From positions 1 to 23,112 of the forward strand of contig CAMPJM010000008.1 of the NCBI GenBank assembly GCA_946886805.1: 23,112 nucleotides of DNA, read 5' to 3'. Positions within the stretch are counted from its first letter, which is position 1. Each line of letters starts with the position of its first letter. Under the pieces are notes generated by a model. That model searched no databases. It was not told where the DNA came from and worked only from the letters and a program-made list of their open reading frames with translations. The DNA is from an uncultured Flammeovirgaceae bacterium (GTDB lineage: Bacteria; Bacteroidota; Bacteroidia; Cytophagales; Cyclobacteriaceae). This document shows, piece by piece, positions 16,370 through 23,112 of this stretch. Position numbers and translations under genes: made by a program.

Positions 16370-16678
16370 ATGGATTCAAAAGAAGAAACATACGAACTGC
16401 GGCTTTACGTAGCCGGACAAACTCCCAAATCGGTTACTGCTTTTTCCAATCTTAAAAAATATTGCGAAGAACATCTAAAAGGTAGATATAAAATAGAAGT
16501 AATAGATCTGCTTAAGAATCCCCAATTAGCAGAAGGAGACCAAATTTTGGCAATTCCTACTTTGGTTAGGAAAGTGCCAATGCCTATAAGGAAGATAATC
16601 GGGGATTTATCCAATGAAGAAAAGGTGCTTGTGGGGCTTGATATAAGACCGTTAGAAAGGATTAAAAGCGAATATTAA
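16370..16678 (+). CDS. kaiB: KaiB-family protein 1
   Basis: Thioredoxin-like, probably fold-switching partner of KaiC, 102 aa, the same size as Synechococcus KaiB. Residues 8-95 match it closely: [38 protein letters not shown] and EKVLVGLD. G89 and D91 correspond to Synechococcus G88 and D90, the positions that control switching to the KaiC-binding fold. The acidic C-terminal tail of cyanobacterial KaiB is shortened and replaced by a basic stretch. It lies 72 nt after kaiC with no terminator between, and its stop overlaps the kaiB2 start (TAATG), suggesting translational coupling. Confidence 0.93.
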   Translation: MDSKEETYELRLYVAGQTPKSVTAFSNLKKYCEEHLKGRYKIEVIDLLKNPQLAEGDQILAIPTLVRKVPMPIRKIIGDLSNEEKVLVGLDIRPLERIKSEY

Positions 16679-17007
16679 TGGAAAATGAGTGGGAAGAAAA
16701 TTATTCTGAATTGGCACAAAATGATGAAAATCAAGTTTATGTTTTAAGACTGTACATTACGGGAATGACACCCAACTCCACGAGAGCGGTGGAAAATGTA
16801 AAAAAGATCTGCGAGGAGTATTTGGCCGGAAGATACGAGCTGGAGGTAATAGATATCTATCAGCAACCTTCACTAGCTGAAGGGGAACAGATCATAGCTG
16901 CGCCTACATTAATTAAAAAGCTTCCTTTCCCCTTAAAAAAATTAATAGGAGACATGTCAAACACTGAAAAGGTGCTTTTAGGATTAGATCTCAGATCCAA
17001 AAAGTGA
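16678..17007 (+). CDS. KaiB-family protein 2
   Basis: Second KaiB homologue, 109 aa, starting inside the TAATG overlap with kaiB1. An acidic N-terminal extension of about 18 residues ([18 protein letters not shown]) precedes the KaiB core: YVLRLYITG, TPNS, VIDIYQQPSLAEGEQIIAAPTL, KKLIGDMS and EKVLLGLD (G102, D104 at the fold-switch positions). The C-terminus ends four residues after GLDLR, so the cyanobacterial acidic tail is missing. Compared with kaiB1 it keeps TPNS as in Synechococcus but replaces the LKNPQL segment by YQQPSL. The two probably arose by duplication and may have divided roles, one binding KaiC and the other perhaps the adjacent kinase; that division is speculation. Confidence 0.9.
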   Translation: MENEWEENYSELAQNDENQVYVLRLYITGMTPNSTRAVENVKKICEEYLAGRYELEVIDIYQQPSLAEGEQIIAAPTLIKKLPFPLKKLIGDMSNTEKVLLGLDLRSKK

Positions 17008-17014
17008 GTTATTT

Positions 17015-18760
17015 ATGCAAGGGAAAGATTCTAAAGATTTTATAGATAAAGACAAGGAAAAGTGGCTTTTGGAAGATAATGCGAAATTACGAGCAAAACT
17101 TCAAGAGTCGGAGGAAATTCTATATGCGATCAGTACAGGAGCCGTTGATGCATTAACCATCCAAGGACCTGCGGGACCGCAGATTTTCACCATTAAGGGA
17201 GCCGATCACACCTATCGTATTTTGATAGAAAAAATGAACGAGGGCGCATTAACATTAAATAGCGAAGCAATTATTCTCTTTTGCAACTCAAAACTTGCCG
17301 AGTTTCTTCATTTTCCCCTAGAAAGAGTCATTGGCTCTTCTATATACACTTTTCTCCTTGAAAAAGATCATGCCTATTTTAAAGAATTGTTCGATCAGGG
17401 TTGGCAACGAAGCTCGAAGGGAGAATTTGTTTTAAAAACTCAAGATGGCAAAGTCTCCCCATTTTCTATATCCATGAATTCGCTGAACCCCAATGATGCA
17501 CCGTCTTTGGGAGTAATTGTCACTGATTTATCGGCCGAAAAAGAAATTATTGCAGTAAAATCTCAGGTAGCAATTCAAAATCAAATTATTTTTAAAAAGG
17601 AAGAGGAGTTATTAAGGGAGAAGCAGACAAAAGAGGAAGCGGAACGGTTTAGAATAGCTTTGGAAGGTATTCCACAGATCGCATGGACGTCTACTCCTGA
17701 TGGAAAAGTCAATTATACAAATCTGTTCTGGCATGAATATTCAGGCTACTCTTTTGAACAAACAGAGGGAAATAAATGGGAGTCGGCTCTGCATCCTGAT
17801 GATAAAGAAAGAACGGTTGAAAACATCCGAAACTGCTTGGTCTCGGGAATTGGAGTAAACCTTGAAAGTCGACTTAAAAGAGGGAGTGATGGTACATACC
17901 GGTGCCACATTGTAAGGGCATTACCAGTTAGAAATTCGCAAAACCAGATTATTTTGTGGGTTTACACCTGGACAGACATACAGGATCAAAAAGAGGCCAC
18001 CGAAAAAATTGCTAAAGCAAAACATGATTTAATTGAACTTAATTATGAGCTAAGAGAAAAAAACGAGCAGTTAATCAGGACCAATAATGATTTGGATACC
18101 TTTATATATACCGCCTCGCACGACCTCAAATCTCCTGTGATGAACATTGAAGGTTTGATACGCGCCCTTGAGAAAAAGATGAAAAACGAGGGCATGCTGA
18201 TCGACGGCACTGAGAAATTCATAACCATGATCAATCTATCCATCCAACGGTTTAGAAATACCATCCAGGATCTCACTGAAATTGCAAAGGTTCAAAAAAC
18301 CTTTCAGGAGGAAACAGCTTTCCTCAATTTTGAAGAAATAATTGAGGACGTAAAAAGCAGCATTCACGAATTAATCTCTGATTCAAACGCCAATATTTCT
18401 GTAGATACAACTTTAAGTCCCGAAATAAATATCTCCAGGAAAAATTTAAAGAGTATCATTTACAATCTTATTAGCAACGCAATAAAATACTGTTCTACGG
18501 AAAGGCCTCCTGAAATAGAAATTAGGACCGAGAAAATCGAAGACTTTACTATAATGGTGGTGAAAGACAATGGTATTGGCATGGACCCGAACAACATTCA
18601 GAAAATTTTTAGCTTATTCAAAAGACTTCATTCGCACGTTGAAGGCACTGGTATAGGCCTTTATATCGTAAAAAGAATTATTGATAATATGGGCGGTAAA
18701 ATTGAGGTAGAAAGTACTGTTGGAGAAGGTTCAACTTTTAAAATTTATTTTAAAAGTTGA
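17015..18760 (+). CDS. PAS-domain sensor histidine kinase of the kai operon
   Basis: Predicted soluble histidine kinase of 581 aa starting 7 nt after kaiB2, so almost certainly co-transcribed with it. A short coiled N-terminus carries ESEEILYAISTGAVDAL, then a PAS domain (about 65-175, opening HTYRILIEKMNEGALTL), a second PAS/PAC domain (about 210-335, IPQIAWTSTPDGK through WTDIQDQKEA), a coiled linker, HisKA with FIYTASHDLKSP (H369), and HATPase_c (about 465-581) with LISNAIKYCS, DNGIGM and GTGIGLYIV. Unlike cyanobacterial SasA it has no KaiB-like N-terminal domain, so any contact with KaiC or KaiB must differ. There is no receiver domain and no response regulator in the window. Its location makes it the likely input or output arm of the Kai module; direction of signalling is unknown. 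Confidence 0.9.
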   Translation: MQGKDSKDFIDKDKEKWLLEDNAKLRAKLQESEEILYAISTGAVDALTIQGPAGPQIFTIKGADHTYRILIEKMNEGALTLNSEAIILFCNSKLAEFLHFPLERVIGSSIYTFLLEKDHAYFKELFDQGWQRSSKGEFVLKTQDGKVSPFSISMNSLNPNDAPSLGVIVTDLSAEKEIIAVKSQVAIQNQIIFKKEEELLREKQTKEEAERFRIALEGIPQIAWTSTPDGKVNYTNLFWHEYSGYSFEQTEGNKWESALHPDDKERTVENIRNCLVSGIGVNLESRLKRGSDGTYRCHIVRALPVRNSQNQIILWVYTWTDIQDQKEATEKIAKAKHDLIELNYELREKNEQLIRTNNDLDTFIYTASHDLKSPVMNIEGLIRALEKKMKNEGMLIDGTEKFITMINLSIQRFRNTIQDLTEIAKVQKTFQEETAFLNFEEIIEDVKSSIHELISDSNANISVDTTLSPEINISRKNLKSIIYNLISNAIKYCSTERPPEIEIRTEKIEDFTIMVVKDNGIGMDPNNIQKIFSLFKRLHSHVEGTGIGLYIVKRIIDNMGGKIEVESTVGEGSTFKIYFKS

Positions 18761-18963
18761 AATCAAGAAACTGCGTTTGATTAAAAAATTGGGCTTTTTT
18801 GTGTCAGCAACATTGTTGTGATGCGCACGTCATTCAATGGCTCAAGCTTGCTATTTTAAGCCTGGTTTCCTTAAATGTATTTTTATACTATTCGTAGCCT
18901 TTGATAGCATAACAAAGTAAATTGCATTGATAACTTATTTTATAAAGACTTACTCATAATCAA

Positions 18964-19917
18964 ATGGATAATAAAAGAAAATTAGGAAGGTCAGAACTAT
19001 TGGTATCGCCTTTAACTTTCGGTGGAAATGTGTTTGGTTGGACATTGGATGAAGAAGAATCTTTTAGAATTCTAGATGCGTTCCTTGAGGCTGGATTCAA
19101 TTTTATTGATACAGCAGATACTTATTCGTCGTGGGTGCCTGGGAATAAAGGAGGAGAGTCAGAAACCATTATCGGGAATTGGCTAAAAAAAACTGGCAGG
19201 AGAAAAGAAGTAATAATTGCCACAAAATTAGGTGGAGAGCTCAGCAAGCAAAAGAAAGGATTAAGTTCCAAATATATTAAAGAAGCCGTAGAAGCCTCTC
19301 TTTCAAGGTTACAAACGGATTATATAGATCTTTATCAATCACATTATGATGATAAAAAGACACCTGTTTCTGAAACTATGACTGCCTTTAATGATCTCAT
19401 AAAAGAGGGAAAAGTTAGATATATTGGAGCATCTAACCTTAGTGCCGAAAGGATAAAGCAATCGAACCAATTTGCAAGAGAAAATAATCTTGCACCTTAT
19501 ATCAGCCTTCAACCGCTCTATAACTTGTATGACAGGGAGCGTTTTGAAAAAGAATATTTGCCCATTATTGAGGAGGAGAGTTTAGGGGTGATAAATTACT
19601 ACGCTCTAGCAAGTGGATTTCTCTCTGGTAAATACCGGGGTGGGAAAGATTTGGATATTAGCAAACGCGGGCCGGGAGTAAAAAAATATCTCAACAAAAG
19701 AGGGACAAGAATATTAAAGGCATTGGATGCTGTAGCCGAAGAACACAAAGTTGCCGTTGCACAAATTGCCATCGCCTGGCTGCTTCATAAGCCGGGGATA
19801 ACTTCTCCAATTGTAAGTGCTACCAACAAAAAACAACTTAAAGAACTGGTAAATGCTACTACTATAAAACTTAGCCCGGATCAGATAGAGGTTTTGGATC
19901 AGGCAAGCCAGGCCTAG
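18964..19917 (+). CDS. Aldo/keto reductase
   Basis: NADPH-dependent oxidoreductase of the aldo/keto reductase superfamily, a (beta/alpha)8 barrel of 317 aa. The catalytic tetrad is visible as D49 and Y54 (FIDTADTYSSW), K88 (IIATKLGG) and H127 (YQSHYDD). The N-terminal LGRSELLVSPLTFGG and the C-terminal cofactor-binding region (PIVSATNKKQLKEL) are typical of the bacterial YajO/potassium-channel-beta-like group. The substrate cannot be told. It is cytoplasmic and monocistronic. No exact TAnnTTTG promoter was found in the 203-bp gap upstream. A heptad repeat tract abuts its stop codon. Confidence 0.92.
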   Translation: MDNKRKLGRSELLVSPLTFGGNVFGWTLDEEESFRILDAFLEAGFNFIDTADTYSSWVPGNKGGESETIIGNWLKKTGRRKEVIIATKLGGELSKQKKGLSSKYIKEAVEASLSRLQTDYIDLYQSHYDDKKTPVSETMTAFNDLIKEGKVRYIGASNLSAERIKQSNQFARENNLAPYISLQPLYNLYDRERFEKEYLPIIEEESLGVINYYALASGFLSGKYRGGKDLDISKRGPGVKKYLNKRGTRILKALDAVAEEHKVAVAQIAIAWLLHKPGITSPIVSATNKKQLKELVNATTIKLSPDQIEVLDQASQA

Positions 19918-19947
19918 GTGTTGGGTTTTGGGTGTTAGGGATTGGGG
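19917..19947. repeat. Degenerate 7-nt tandem repeat
   Basis: Heptads GGTGTTG, GGTTTTG, GGTGTTA, GGGATTG and a partial fifth unit run directly from the aldo/keto reductase stop codon. The same 7-nt period, with a different sequence, is seen at 14315 and 23073. Confidence 0.6.
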
Positions 19948-20082
19948 AAAAAATCGTTTAAAGTTCAGTACACAGTTGTAGTTTAGTTTGGGGTACTTCT
20001 ATTTTAAAATGTGATTGGCATTTTAGGAAATATAAGTATAAATTTGATTTGTTGATTATTTACACTCTTGTTGATCTATAAG

Positions 20083-20102
20083 TGATCGTAAAATCGCGAT
20101 CA
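20083..20102. promoter_or_regulatory. Inverted repeat upstream of the membrane gene
   Basis: TGATCG (20083-20088) and CGATCA (20097-20102) form a dyad about 50 bp before the start of the 142-aa membrane protein gene. It could be an operator or chance. Confidence 0.25.
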
Positions 20103-20150
20103 TCAATTCGATTATTTAAAGTTTACGTTTCCTAATTTAAACAAATATAC

Positions 20151-20579
20151 ATGTACACTGGATTTCTGCATTTGCATTCTTACTTTGCCTATATATTATT
20201 GGCTGCTGTCATTTTCTCGATAGTATATATTCTCATATCGTATATTAACAAGCAACCTTTCACAGAAAAACACCGCAAAATTGCTTTGATAGGTTATATT
20301 TCTATGCATATTCAGGCCTTATTCGGCCTCATATTGTATTTCGTATCACCCCTTGGTTTTTCTAACATTTCGGGAGAGGTAATGAAAAATTCCGAATTAA
20401 GGCTTTACGCCGTCGAACATCCGCTTACCATGATTATCAGCATCGCACTGGTTAGTATCGGATATTCAAAAGCCAAAAAGTTAACGGACAGCGATCAGCG
20501 TTATAAGAAGGTCCTTATTTTTTACACAATCGGTCTAATCTTAATTTTTTCAAGAATTCCTTGGGTATCATGGCCATAG
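20151..20579 (+). CDS. Small four-helix membrane protein, cytochrome-b-like family
   Basis: A 142-aa inner-membrane protein with four predicted helices at about 11-32, 44-64, 88-106 and 120-137. Conserved-looking histidines lie at H7 and H9 before helix 1, H53 in helix 2 and H90 at the start of helix 3. The pattern MYTG-LH-HS is shared with a Bacteroidota membrane family that is sometimes mislabelled ribosomal protein L27 in databases (from memory). The histidines could bind haem, but no canonical motif proves it. Function is unknown. It stands alone between an aldo/keto reductase and a repeat-rich gap. Confidence 0.7.
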   Translation: MYTGFLHLHSYFAYILLAAVIFSIVYILISYINKQPFTEKHRKIALIGYISMHIQALFGLILYFVSPLGFSNISGEVMKNSELRLYAVEHPLTMIISIALVSIGYSKAKKLTDSDQRYKKVLIFYTIGLILIFSRIPWVSWP

Positions 20580-20635
20580 GAATTTACCTTTTATTGTAGA
20601 ATTTTTTGTAATGCCGTCGGTAGTTATAAAAAAAG

Positions 20636-21240
20636 GATTATGCGGTGGAAGTAGAAGTAATTAAAAGTGCGGCAATCCCCTTAATTATCGTCATTGCCCC
20701 ATGGGGATGCCTTTGGTACGAACGGCAAATCAGTTACCGGTGACGTCACAAAAAGCTGCTCTTCCAAAAACCCAGATGAAGTAGAAGTAAGCCAAAAGTG
20801 CGGCAATCTCCTCAATAAAAGCACCGCGCTCCGTTTCAGGGGGATCGCCGCATCATTTTTTTCAAAAAGAAAAAAAATGACTCGCGATGACGTGGGGGTT
20901 TGGTACTTTTTATTAATAATCGTCATTGCCCCATCGGGATGCCTTTGGCACGAACGGCGTTTCTGCGACAGGCTATGTCAAAAAAAAGCCGCACTTCCAA
21001 AAACCCAGATGAAATAAAAGTAAGCCAAAAGTCGGCAATCTTCGTTATTACCACGTCATTGCGAACGACCTTTCCTCAACAGGTAATGTCGCAAAAACTA
21101 CACGTCCACAACGCCCAGATGAAGTAGAAGTATACAGAAAGTGCGGCAATCTCCTAAATGATTGCTCTGCGCTCCGTTTTGGGAGATTGCCGCATCAATT
21201 TTTTTCGAAAAGAAAAAAAAATTGACTCGCAATGACGAAC
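20636..21240. repeat. Mosaic of direct and inverted intergenic repeats
   Basis: Several blocks recur. Block 1, CCCAGATGAAGTAGAAGTA continuing into AAAGTGCGGCAATC, appears near 20766, 20999 and 21112, with a partial copy near 20644. Block 2, GTCATTGCCCCAT-GGGATGCCTTTGG, is at about 20690 and 20931. Block 3, GCGCTCCGTTT, then a GATTGCCGCATCA-like arm, a T/A-rich hairpin and GACTCGC-ATGACG, is at about 20825 and 21169. Within block 3 the arm TGCGGCAATCTCCT pairs with a later GGAGATTGCCGCA (21142-21157 with 21179-21194; 20799-20813 with about 20839-20852). The T-run/A-run stems near 20852-20881 and 21195-21225 are nearly perfect. Open frames over the region are made of repeat sequence. It looks like stacked non-coding mobile elements. 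Confidence 0.75.
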
Positions 21241-21244
21241 GGGT

Positions 21245-21270
21245 TCCGAAAGAGCCTGGGATCTTTCGGA
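21245..21270 (-). terminator. Hairpin just after the YceI gene, possible terminator
   Basis: TCCGAAAGA (21245-21253) and TCTTTCGGA (21262-21270) form a perfect 9-bp stem with an 8-nt loop, 12 nt beyond the yceI-like stop on the minus strand. No T run follows immediately, so it may instead be a repetitive palindrome. Confidence 0.4.
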
Positions 21271-21281
21271 GTACAAGAATC

Positions 21282-21815
21282 TTAAGCTTGCTTCACTAGC
21301 TGAATCTCAGCATTGATCTTGATTTCGTCGCCAACCACTACGCTACCTGCTTCGGTAACAGCATCCCAGGTCAACCCAAATTCTTTTCGGCTTACTTTTC
21401 CAGTCACTGTAAACCCTGCTTTTGTTTGTCCATACGGGTCAACCACTATTCCTCCAAATTCAACCTTAAGGGTCACTGGCTTGGTAGTATTTCTAATTGT
21501 TAAATCACCATGAAGCTTTCCTTCATCGCCATCAGATTCATAGCGTTTTCCTGAAAACCTGAGAGTCGGATGTTCCTCAGCGTGAAAAAAATCAGCCGAT
21601 TTAAGGTGCGTGTCCCTTTGGTCATTATTGGTGTCTATTGAACTAATATCAGCAGTGAATTCAATTTTCGAAGCCGTATTAAAATCATCCGAAGCTGTTT
21701 CAACTTCTAAATCAAATTTTTTGAAATAGCCAGTTACAGTAGTAATCATTAAATGCTTTACTTTGAAAGTAATTTCACTGTGGGTTGGATCGATTTTCCA
21801 TTGAATGTTTGACAT
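21282..21815 (-). CDS. YceI-family lipocalin-like protein
   Basis: A 177-aa protein of the YceI family, whose members bind isoprenoid-type lipids in an extended beta-barrel. The family pattern is clear: WKIDPTHSEITFKVKH at the start, FTADISSIDTNNDQRDTHLKSADFF, HPTLRFSG, GDLTIRNTTKPVTL, and FGLTWDAVTEAG near the end. The frame is open farther upstream to 21920, but MSNIQWKIDP at 21815 is the conserved beginning and follows an A-rich leader, so that start is chosen. There is no signal peptide, so this member is cytosolic, unlike periplasmic E. coli YceI. A TACCTTTG box and an FNR/CRP-like box lie upstream. It is monocistronic and the physiological ligand is unknown. Confidence 0.92.
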   Translation of the reverse strand: MSNIQWKIDPTHSEITFKVKHLMITTVTGYFKKFDLEVETASDDFNTASKIEFTADISSIDTNNDQRDTHLKSADFFHAEEHPTLRFSGKRYESDGDEGKLHGDLTIRNTTKPVTLKVEFGGIVVDPYGQTKAGFTVTGKVSRKEFGLTWDAVTEAGSVVVGDEIKINAEIQLVKQA

Positions 21816-21902
21816 GATTTTATCTTTTTTAGTTAAAAATATTTTAAAAAATTGATGAAAGAGACGGTATATGATTAATGCGTTCTCATCGATATTGTTT
21901 AA

Positions 21903-21910
21903 CAAAGGTA
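21903..21910 (-). promoter_or_regulatory. Candidate -7 element for the YceI gene
   Basis: TACCTTTG on the minus strand fits TAnnTTTG exactly and lies about 90 nt before the chosen ATG. No matching TTTG at -33 is evident, so an activator may be needed; compare the box at 21956. Confidence 0.4.
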
Positions 21911-21955
21911 GACCACTCAAACTGCCCCTCCATTGATATAAGATAATAAAGGATA

Positions 21956-21969
21956 TTGATCTATATCAC
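21956..21969. promoter_or_regulatory. FNR/CRP-type box upstream of the YceI gene
   Basis: TTGAT-CTAT-ATCAC matches the FNR-family dyad TTGAT-N4-ATCAA at 9 of 10 positions. Its centre is about 65 bp upstream of the transcription start predicted from TACCTTTG (21903-21910), a usual class I activator position. Confidence 0.4.
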
Positions 21970-22009
21970 ATAAGGTGACGTATCGGAAATTGCGGTAGGT
22001 AAACCATTT

Positions 22010-22037
22010 GCAGCCTAAAGCAAGCAGCCTAAAGCAA
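22010..22037. repeat. 14-bp tandem duplication
   Basis: GCAGCCTAAAGCAA occurs twice back to back (22010-22023, 22024-22037), leading directly into copy 1 of the 133-bp element. Confidence 0.6.
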
Positions 22038-22165
22038 GACTTCCGAAGTTTTGTATGTTATACCTCTGAATCATATTTAAACTCGAACCTCCAAAAAGCC
22101 TCTGTCATAACGAAATAAAAACTTCGGAAGTCTCAGTTACAAGGAGACAGCGACTTTATCCACCA
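22032..22165. repeat. ~133-bp element with inverted-repeat ends, copy 1
   Basis: Starts AAGCAAGACTTCCGA and ends ACAGCGACTTTATCCACCA. It contains a perfect 16-bp inverted repeat: AGACTTCCGAAGTTTT (22037-22052) with AAAACTTCGGAAGTCT (22118-22133). About 65 nt of loop and a 32-nt tail follow the fold. A second copy lies at 22278. No ORF. Either a small mobile element or a structured RNA. Confidence 0.7.
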
Positions 22166-22277
22166 CCTATCCGCTTTTACAAAGAGGTATTTACACACTG
22201 CCAATTTCGCTTTTGGCCTAGCTTATTATTGTATTCTTACTGTCTACTGGTTTTTCTCTATAGTGCAGCGTTCCGGG

Positions 22278-22409
22278 AAGCAAGACTTCCGATTTGGTAT
22301 GTTATACCTCTGAGTTATATTTAACCTCGGGCCTCAAAAAAGCCTCTACCGTAACGAAATAAAAACTTCGAAAGTCTCAGTTACAAGGAGACAGCGGCTT
22401 TATCCACCA
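22278..22409. repeat. ~133-bp element with inverted-repeat ends, copy 2
   Basis: Direct repeat of 22032-22165, starting 246 bp later, about 85% identical by eye, with conserved GTATGTTATACCTCTGA, TAACGAAATAAAAACTTCG and AGTCTCAGTTACAAGGAGAC stretches. The outer ends still pair (AGACTT with AAGTCT) but the inner arm is eroded, so copy 1 appears closer to the original form. About 112 bp of unrelated sequence separates the copies. Confidence 0.7.
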
Positions 22410-22484
22410 GTCTCTCTGTCACTCGTTGGTTCGAGAAGAATTGTCTTCTGTTTTTGAAAAATTAAAGGCTAATACCACTGATCT

Positions 22485-22880
22485 TTAAGCCGGGATAGTA
22501 GACAACCAAAGTTTCGCCTCTTCAAGGCTATCAAAGACGTTCATTTTTAATTTTTTCTGGTCGATCTTAAACGATATGCTTTCCACAGCGACTTTGTTAA
22601 AGTAATTTTCGGGTCTTATTATCGCAATCGCTTTAAAACCAAATTTGATAGCCCTTGGTAAAAAATAAGATTCTAACCATTGTTGATCTTCTAGCCCAAT
22701 GAGCACCATGTCTTTTATATCTGCCAACACCTTTGCAGCATTGTTTTTGATTAGGGTATTTAGCATCAATTCAGTCCCTTCCCGAAACTGATTACTAGTG
22801 GCATAGCCGTCCCATTCCATTACTACAAAGTTGGCCGCTTCATCAAAATAAATGTTATAGATTTTTGCATTGGCTTCCAT
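22485..22880 (-). CDS. SpoIIAA/STAS-like protein
   Basis: A 131-aa soluble protein resembling the SpoIIAA-like/STAS-SEC14 group: N-terminal strands (IYNIYFDEAANFVVMEWDGYAT), a helix with FREGTELMLNTL, the strand KVLADIKDMVLI, a helix with WLESYFLPRAIKFGFKAIAII, and C-terminal NVFDSLEEAKLWL. Such proteins occur widely in Bacteroidota as small regulators, but the partner and role are unknown. No signal peptide is seen. The start follows AAAGGATTAGGAA, a purine-rich leader. No neighbour within the window suggests an operon. The window ends 232 bp upstream in a heptad repeat region. Confidence 0.72.
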   Translation of the reverse strand: MEANAKIYNIYFDEAANFVVMEWDGYATSNQFREGTELMLNTLIKNNAAKVLADIKDMVLIGLEDQQWLESYFLPRAIKFGFKAIAIIRPENYFNKVAVESISFKIDQKKLKMNVFDSLEEAKLWLSTIPA

Positions 22881-22964
22881 TTCCTAATCCTTTAAAAATT
22901 GTTTTTATTAAATATCAAAGCCTGTTTTTGTTTGCCAGGCATTTACCCTTTCACATGACATCTG

Positions 22965-22978
22965 TTAGACTCTAGACT
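22965..22978. repeat. Short heptad pair
   Basis: TTAGACT and CTAGACT adjoin upstream of the SpoIIAA-like gene. They are the same units as in the array at 14315-14377. Confidence 0.45.
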
Positions 22979-23050
22979 TTCGAAGTATCTATTGTTGCAG
23001 TAACTCGTTAATATAATTGCTACTTTTCGAAAACCTAACTTCAGAATACT

Positions 23051-23112
23051 GCTAATCGCCAATCGTTTTTTTGTATCTAACGTCTAACGTCTAAAATCTA
23101 CTGTCTCACGTC
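23051..23112. repeat. Degenerate 7-nt tandem repeat reaching the window edge
   Basis: GCTAATC and GCCAATC at 23051-23064, then GTATCTA, ACGTCTA, ACGTCTA, AAATCTA, CTGTCTC and a partial ACGTC from 23073 to the end. It probably continues beyond the window. On the opposite strand the units read TAGACGT, related to the TAGACT units at 14315. Confidence 0.65.

Noticed and set aside
17015..18760. Calling the kai-operon kinase SasA
   Set aside because: SasA is defined by its N-terminal KaiB-like domain. This protein has PAS domains instead, so only the general kinase role is shared.
18783..18800. A-run/T-run around TTGGGC after the kai-operon kinase as a terminator
   Set aside because: The stem would be A-T pairs only with an unpaired loop, too weak to call.
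20694..21127. Overlapping open frames in the gap between the membrane gene and YceI
   Set aside because: The translations contain the repeat blocks (NPDE(V/I)(E/K)VSQK repeated) in different frames, showing they are made of non-coding repeat DNA.
20636..21240. Possible CRISPR array
   Set aside because: Repeat blocks differ in length, order and spacing, there are no regular spacers, and no cas gene is present.
21816..21920. Longer N-terminus for the YceI protein, starting at 21920
   Set aside because: The 35 extra residues do not look like a signal peptide, and the family consistently begins near W-x-I/L-D-P-x-H-S, which fits the ATG at 21815.

Overview
The window looks like chromosome of a Bacteroidota bacterium, probably a Cytophagales-type or related marine/soil lineage. 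The signs are low G+C, a fused SecDF, no Shine-Dalgarno sequences, promoters of the TTTG / TAnnTTTG type, a bacterial AspRS of the Bacteroidota kind, and intergenic DNA full of short palindromic and 7-nt repeats. No rRNA, tRNA, phage, integrase or transposase gene was seen. The species cannot be named from sequence alone.

Layout. 0-7.3 kb is housekeeping: secDF, a CPA1 K+/H+ antiporter with an RCK_C tail (nhaP2/cvrA-like), and aspS on the minus strand. Between the last two lie a bidirectional terminator and a decayed second copy of the aspS 3' end. 7.9-9.3 kb holds a metallo-beta-lactamase/rhodanese sulfur protein behind a clear Bacteroidota promoter. 9.4-14.3 kb holds a double-PAS histidine kinase, a membrane GAF/coiled-coil sensor with a CPCS thioredoxin-fold gene directly upstream of it (minus strand), and a divergent TlpA-like CPPC thiol oxidoreductase.

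The centrepiece is 14.6-18.8 kb: kaiC - kaiB1 - kaiB2 - PAS histidine kinase, all on the plus strand. The two kaiB genes overlap by one base (TAATG) and the kinase starts 7 nt after kaiB2. KaiC has two P-loop domains and keeps a T-x-x-x-x-S-S array at the cyanobacterial autophosphorylation position, but its C-terminus is a long charged coiled coil instead of the KaiA-binding tail. No kaiA is present. The simplest reading is a KaiA-independent timer or stress-signalling module whose output runs through the adjacent kinase. The kinase core closely resembles that of the kinase at 9.4 kb.

18.9-22.9 kb holds an aldo/keto reductase, a small four-helix histidine-containing membrane protein, a cytosolic YceI protein with an FNR/CRP-like box upstream, and a SpoIIAA/STAS-like protein. 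The gaps here are packed with repeats: a mosaic of direct and inverted repeats at 20.64-21.24 kb, two copies of a ~133-bp element with inverted-repeat ends at 22.03 and 22.28 kb, and degenerate heptad tracts at 14.3, 19.9 and 23.05 kb. Most of the novelty outside the Kai operon is in these repeat families.
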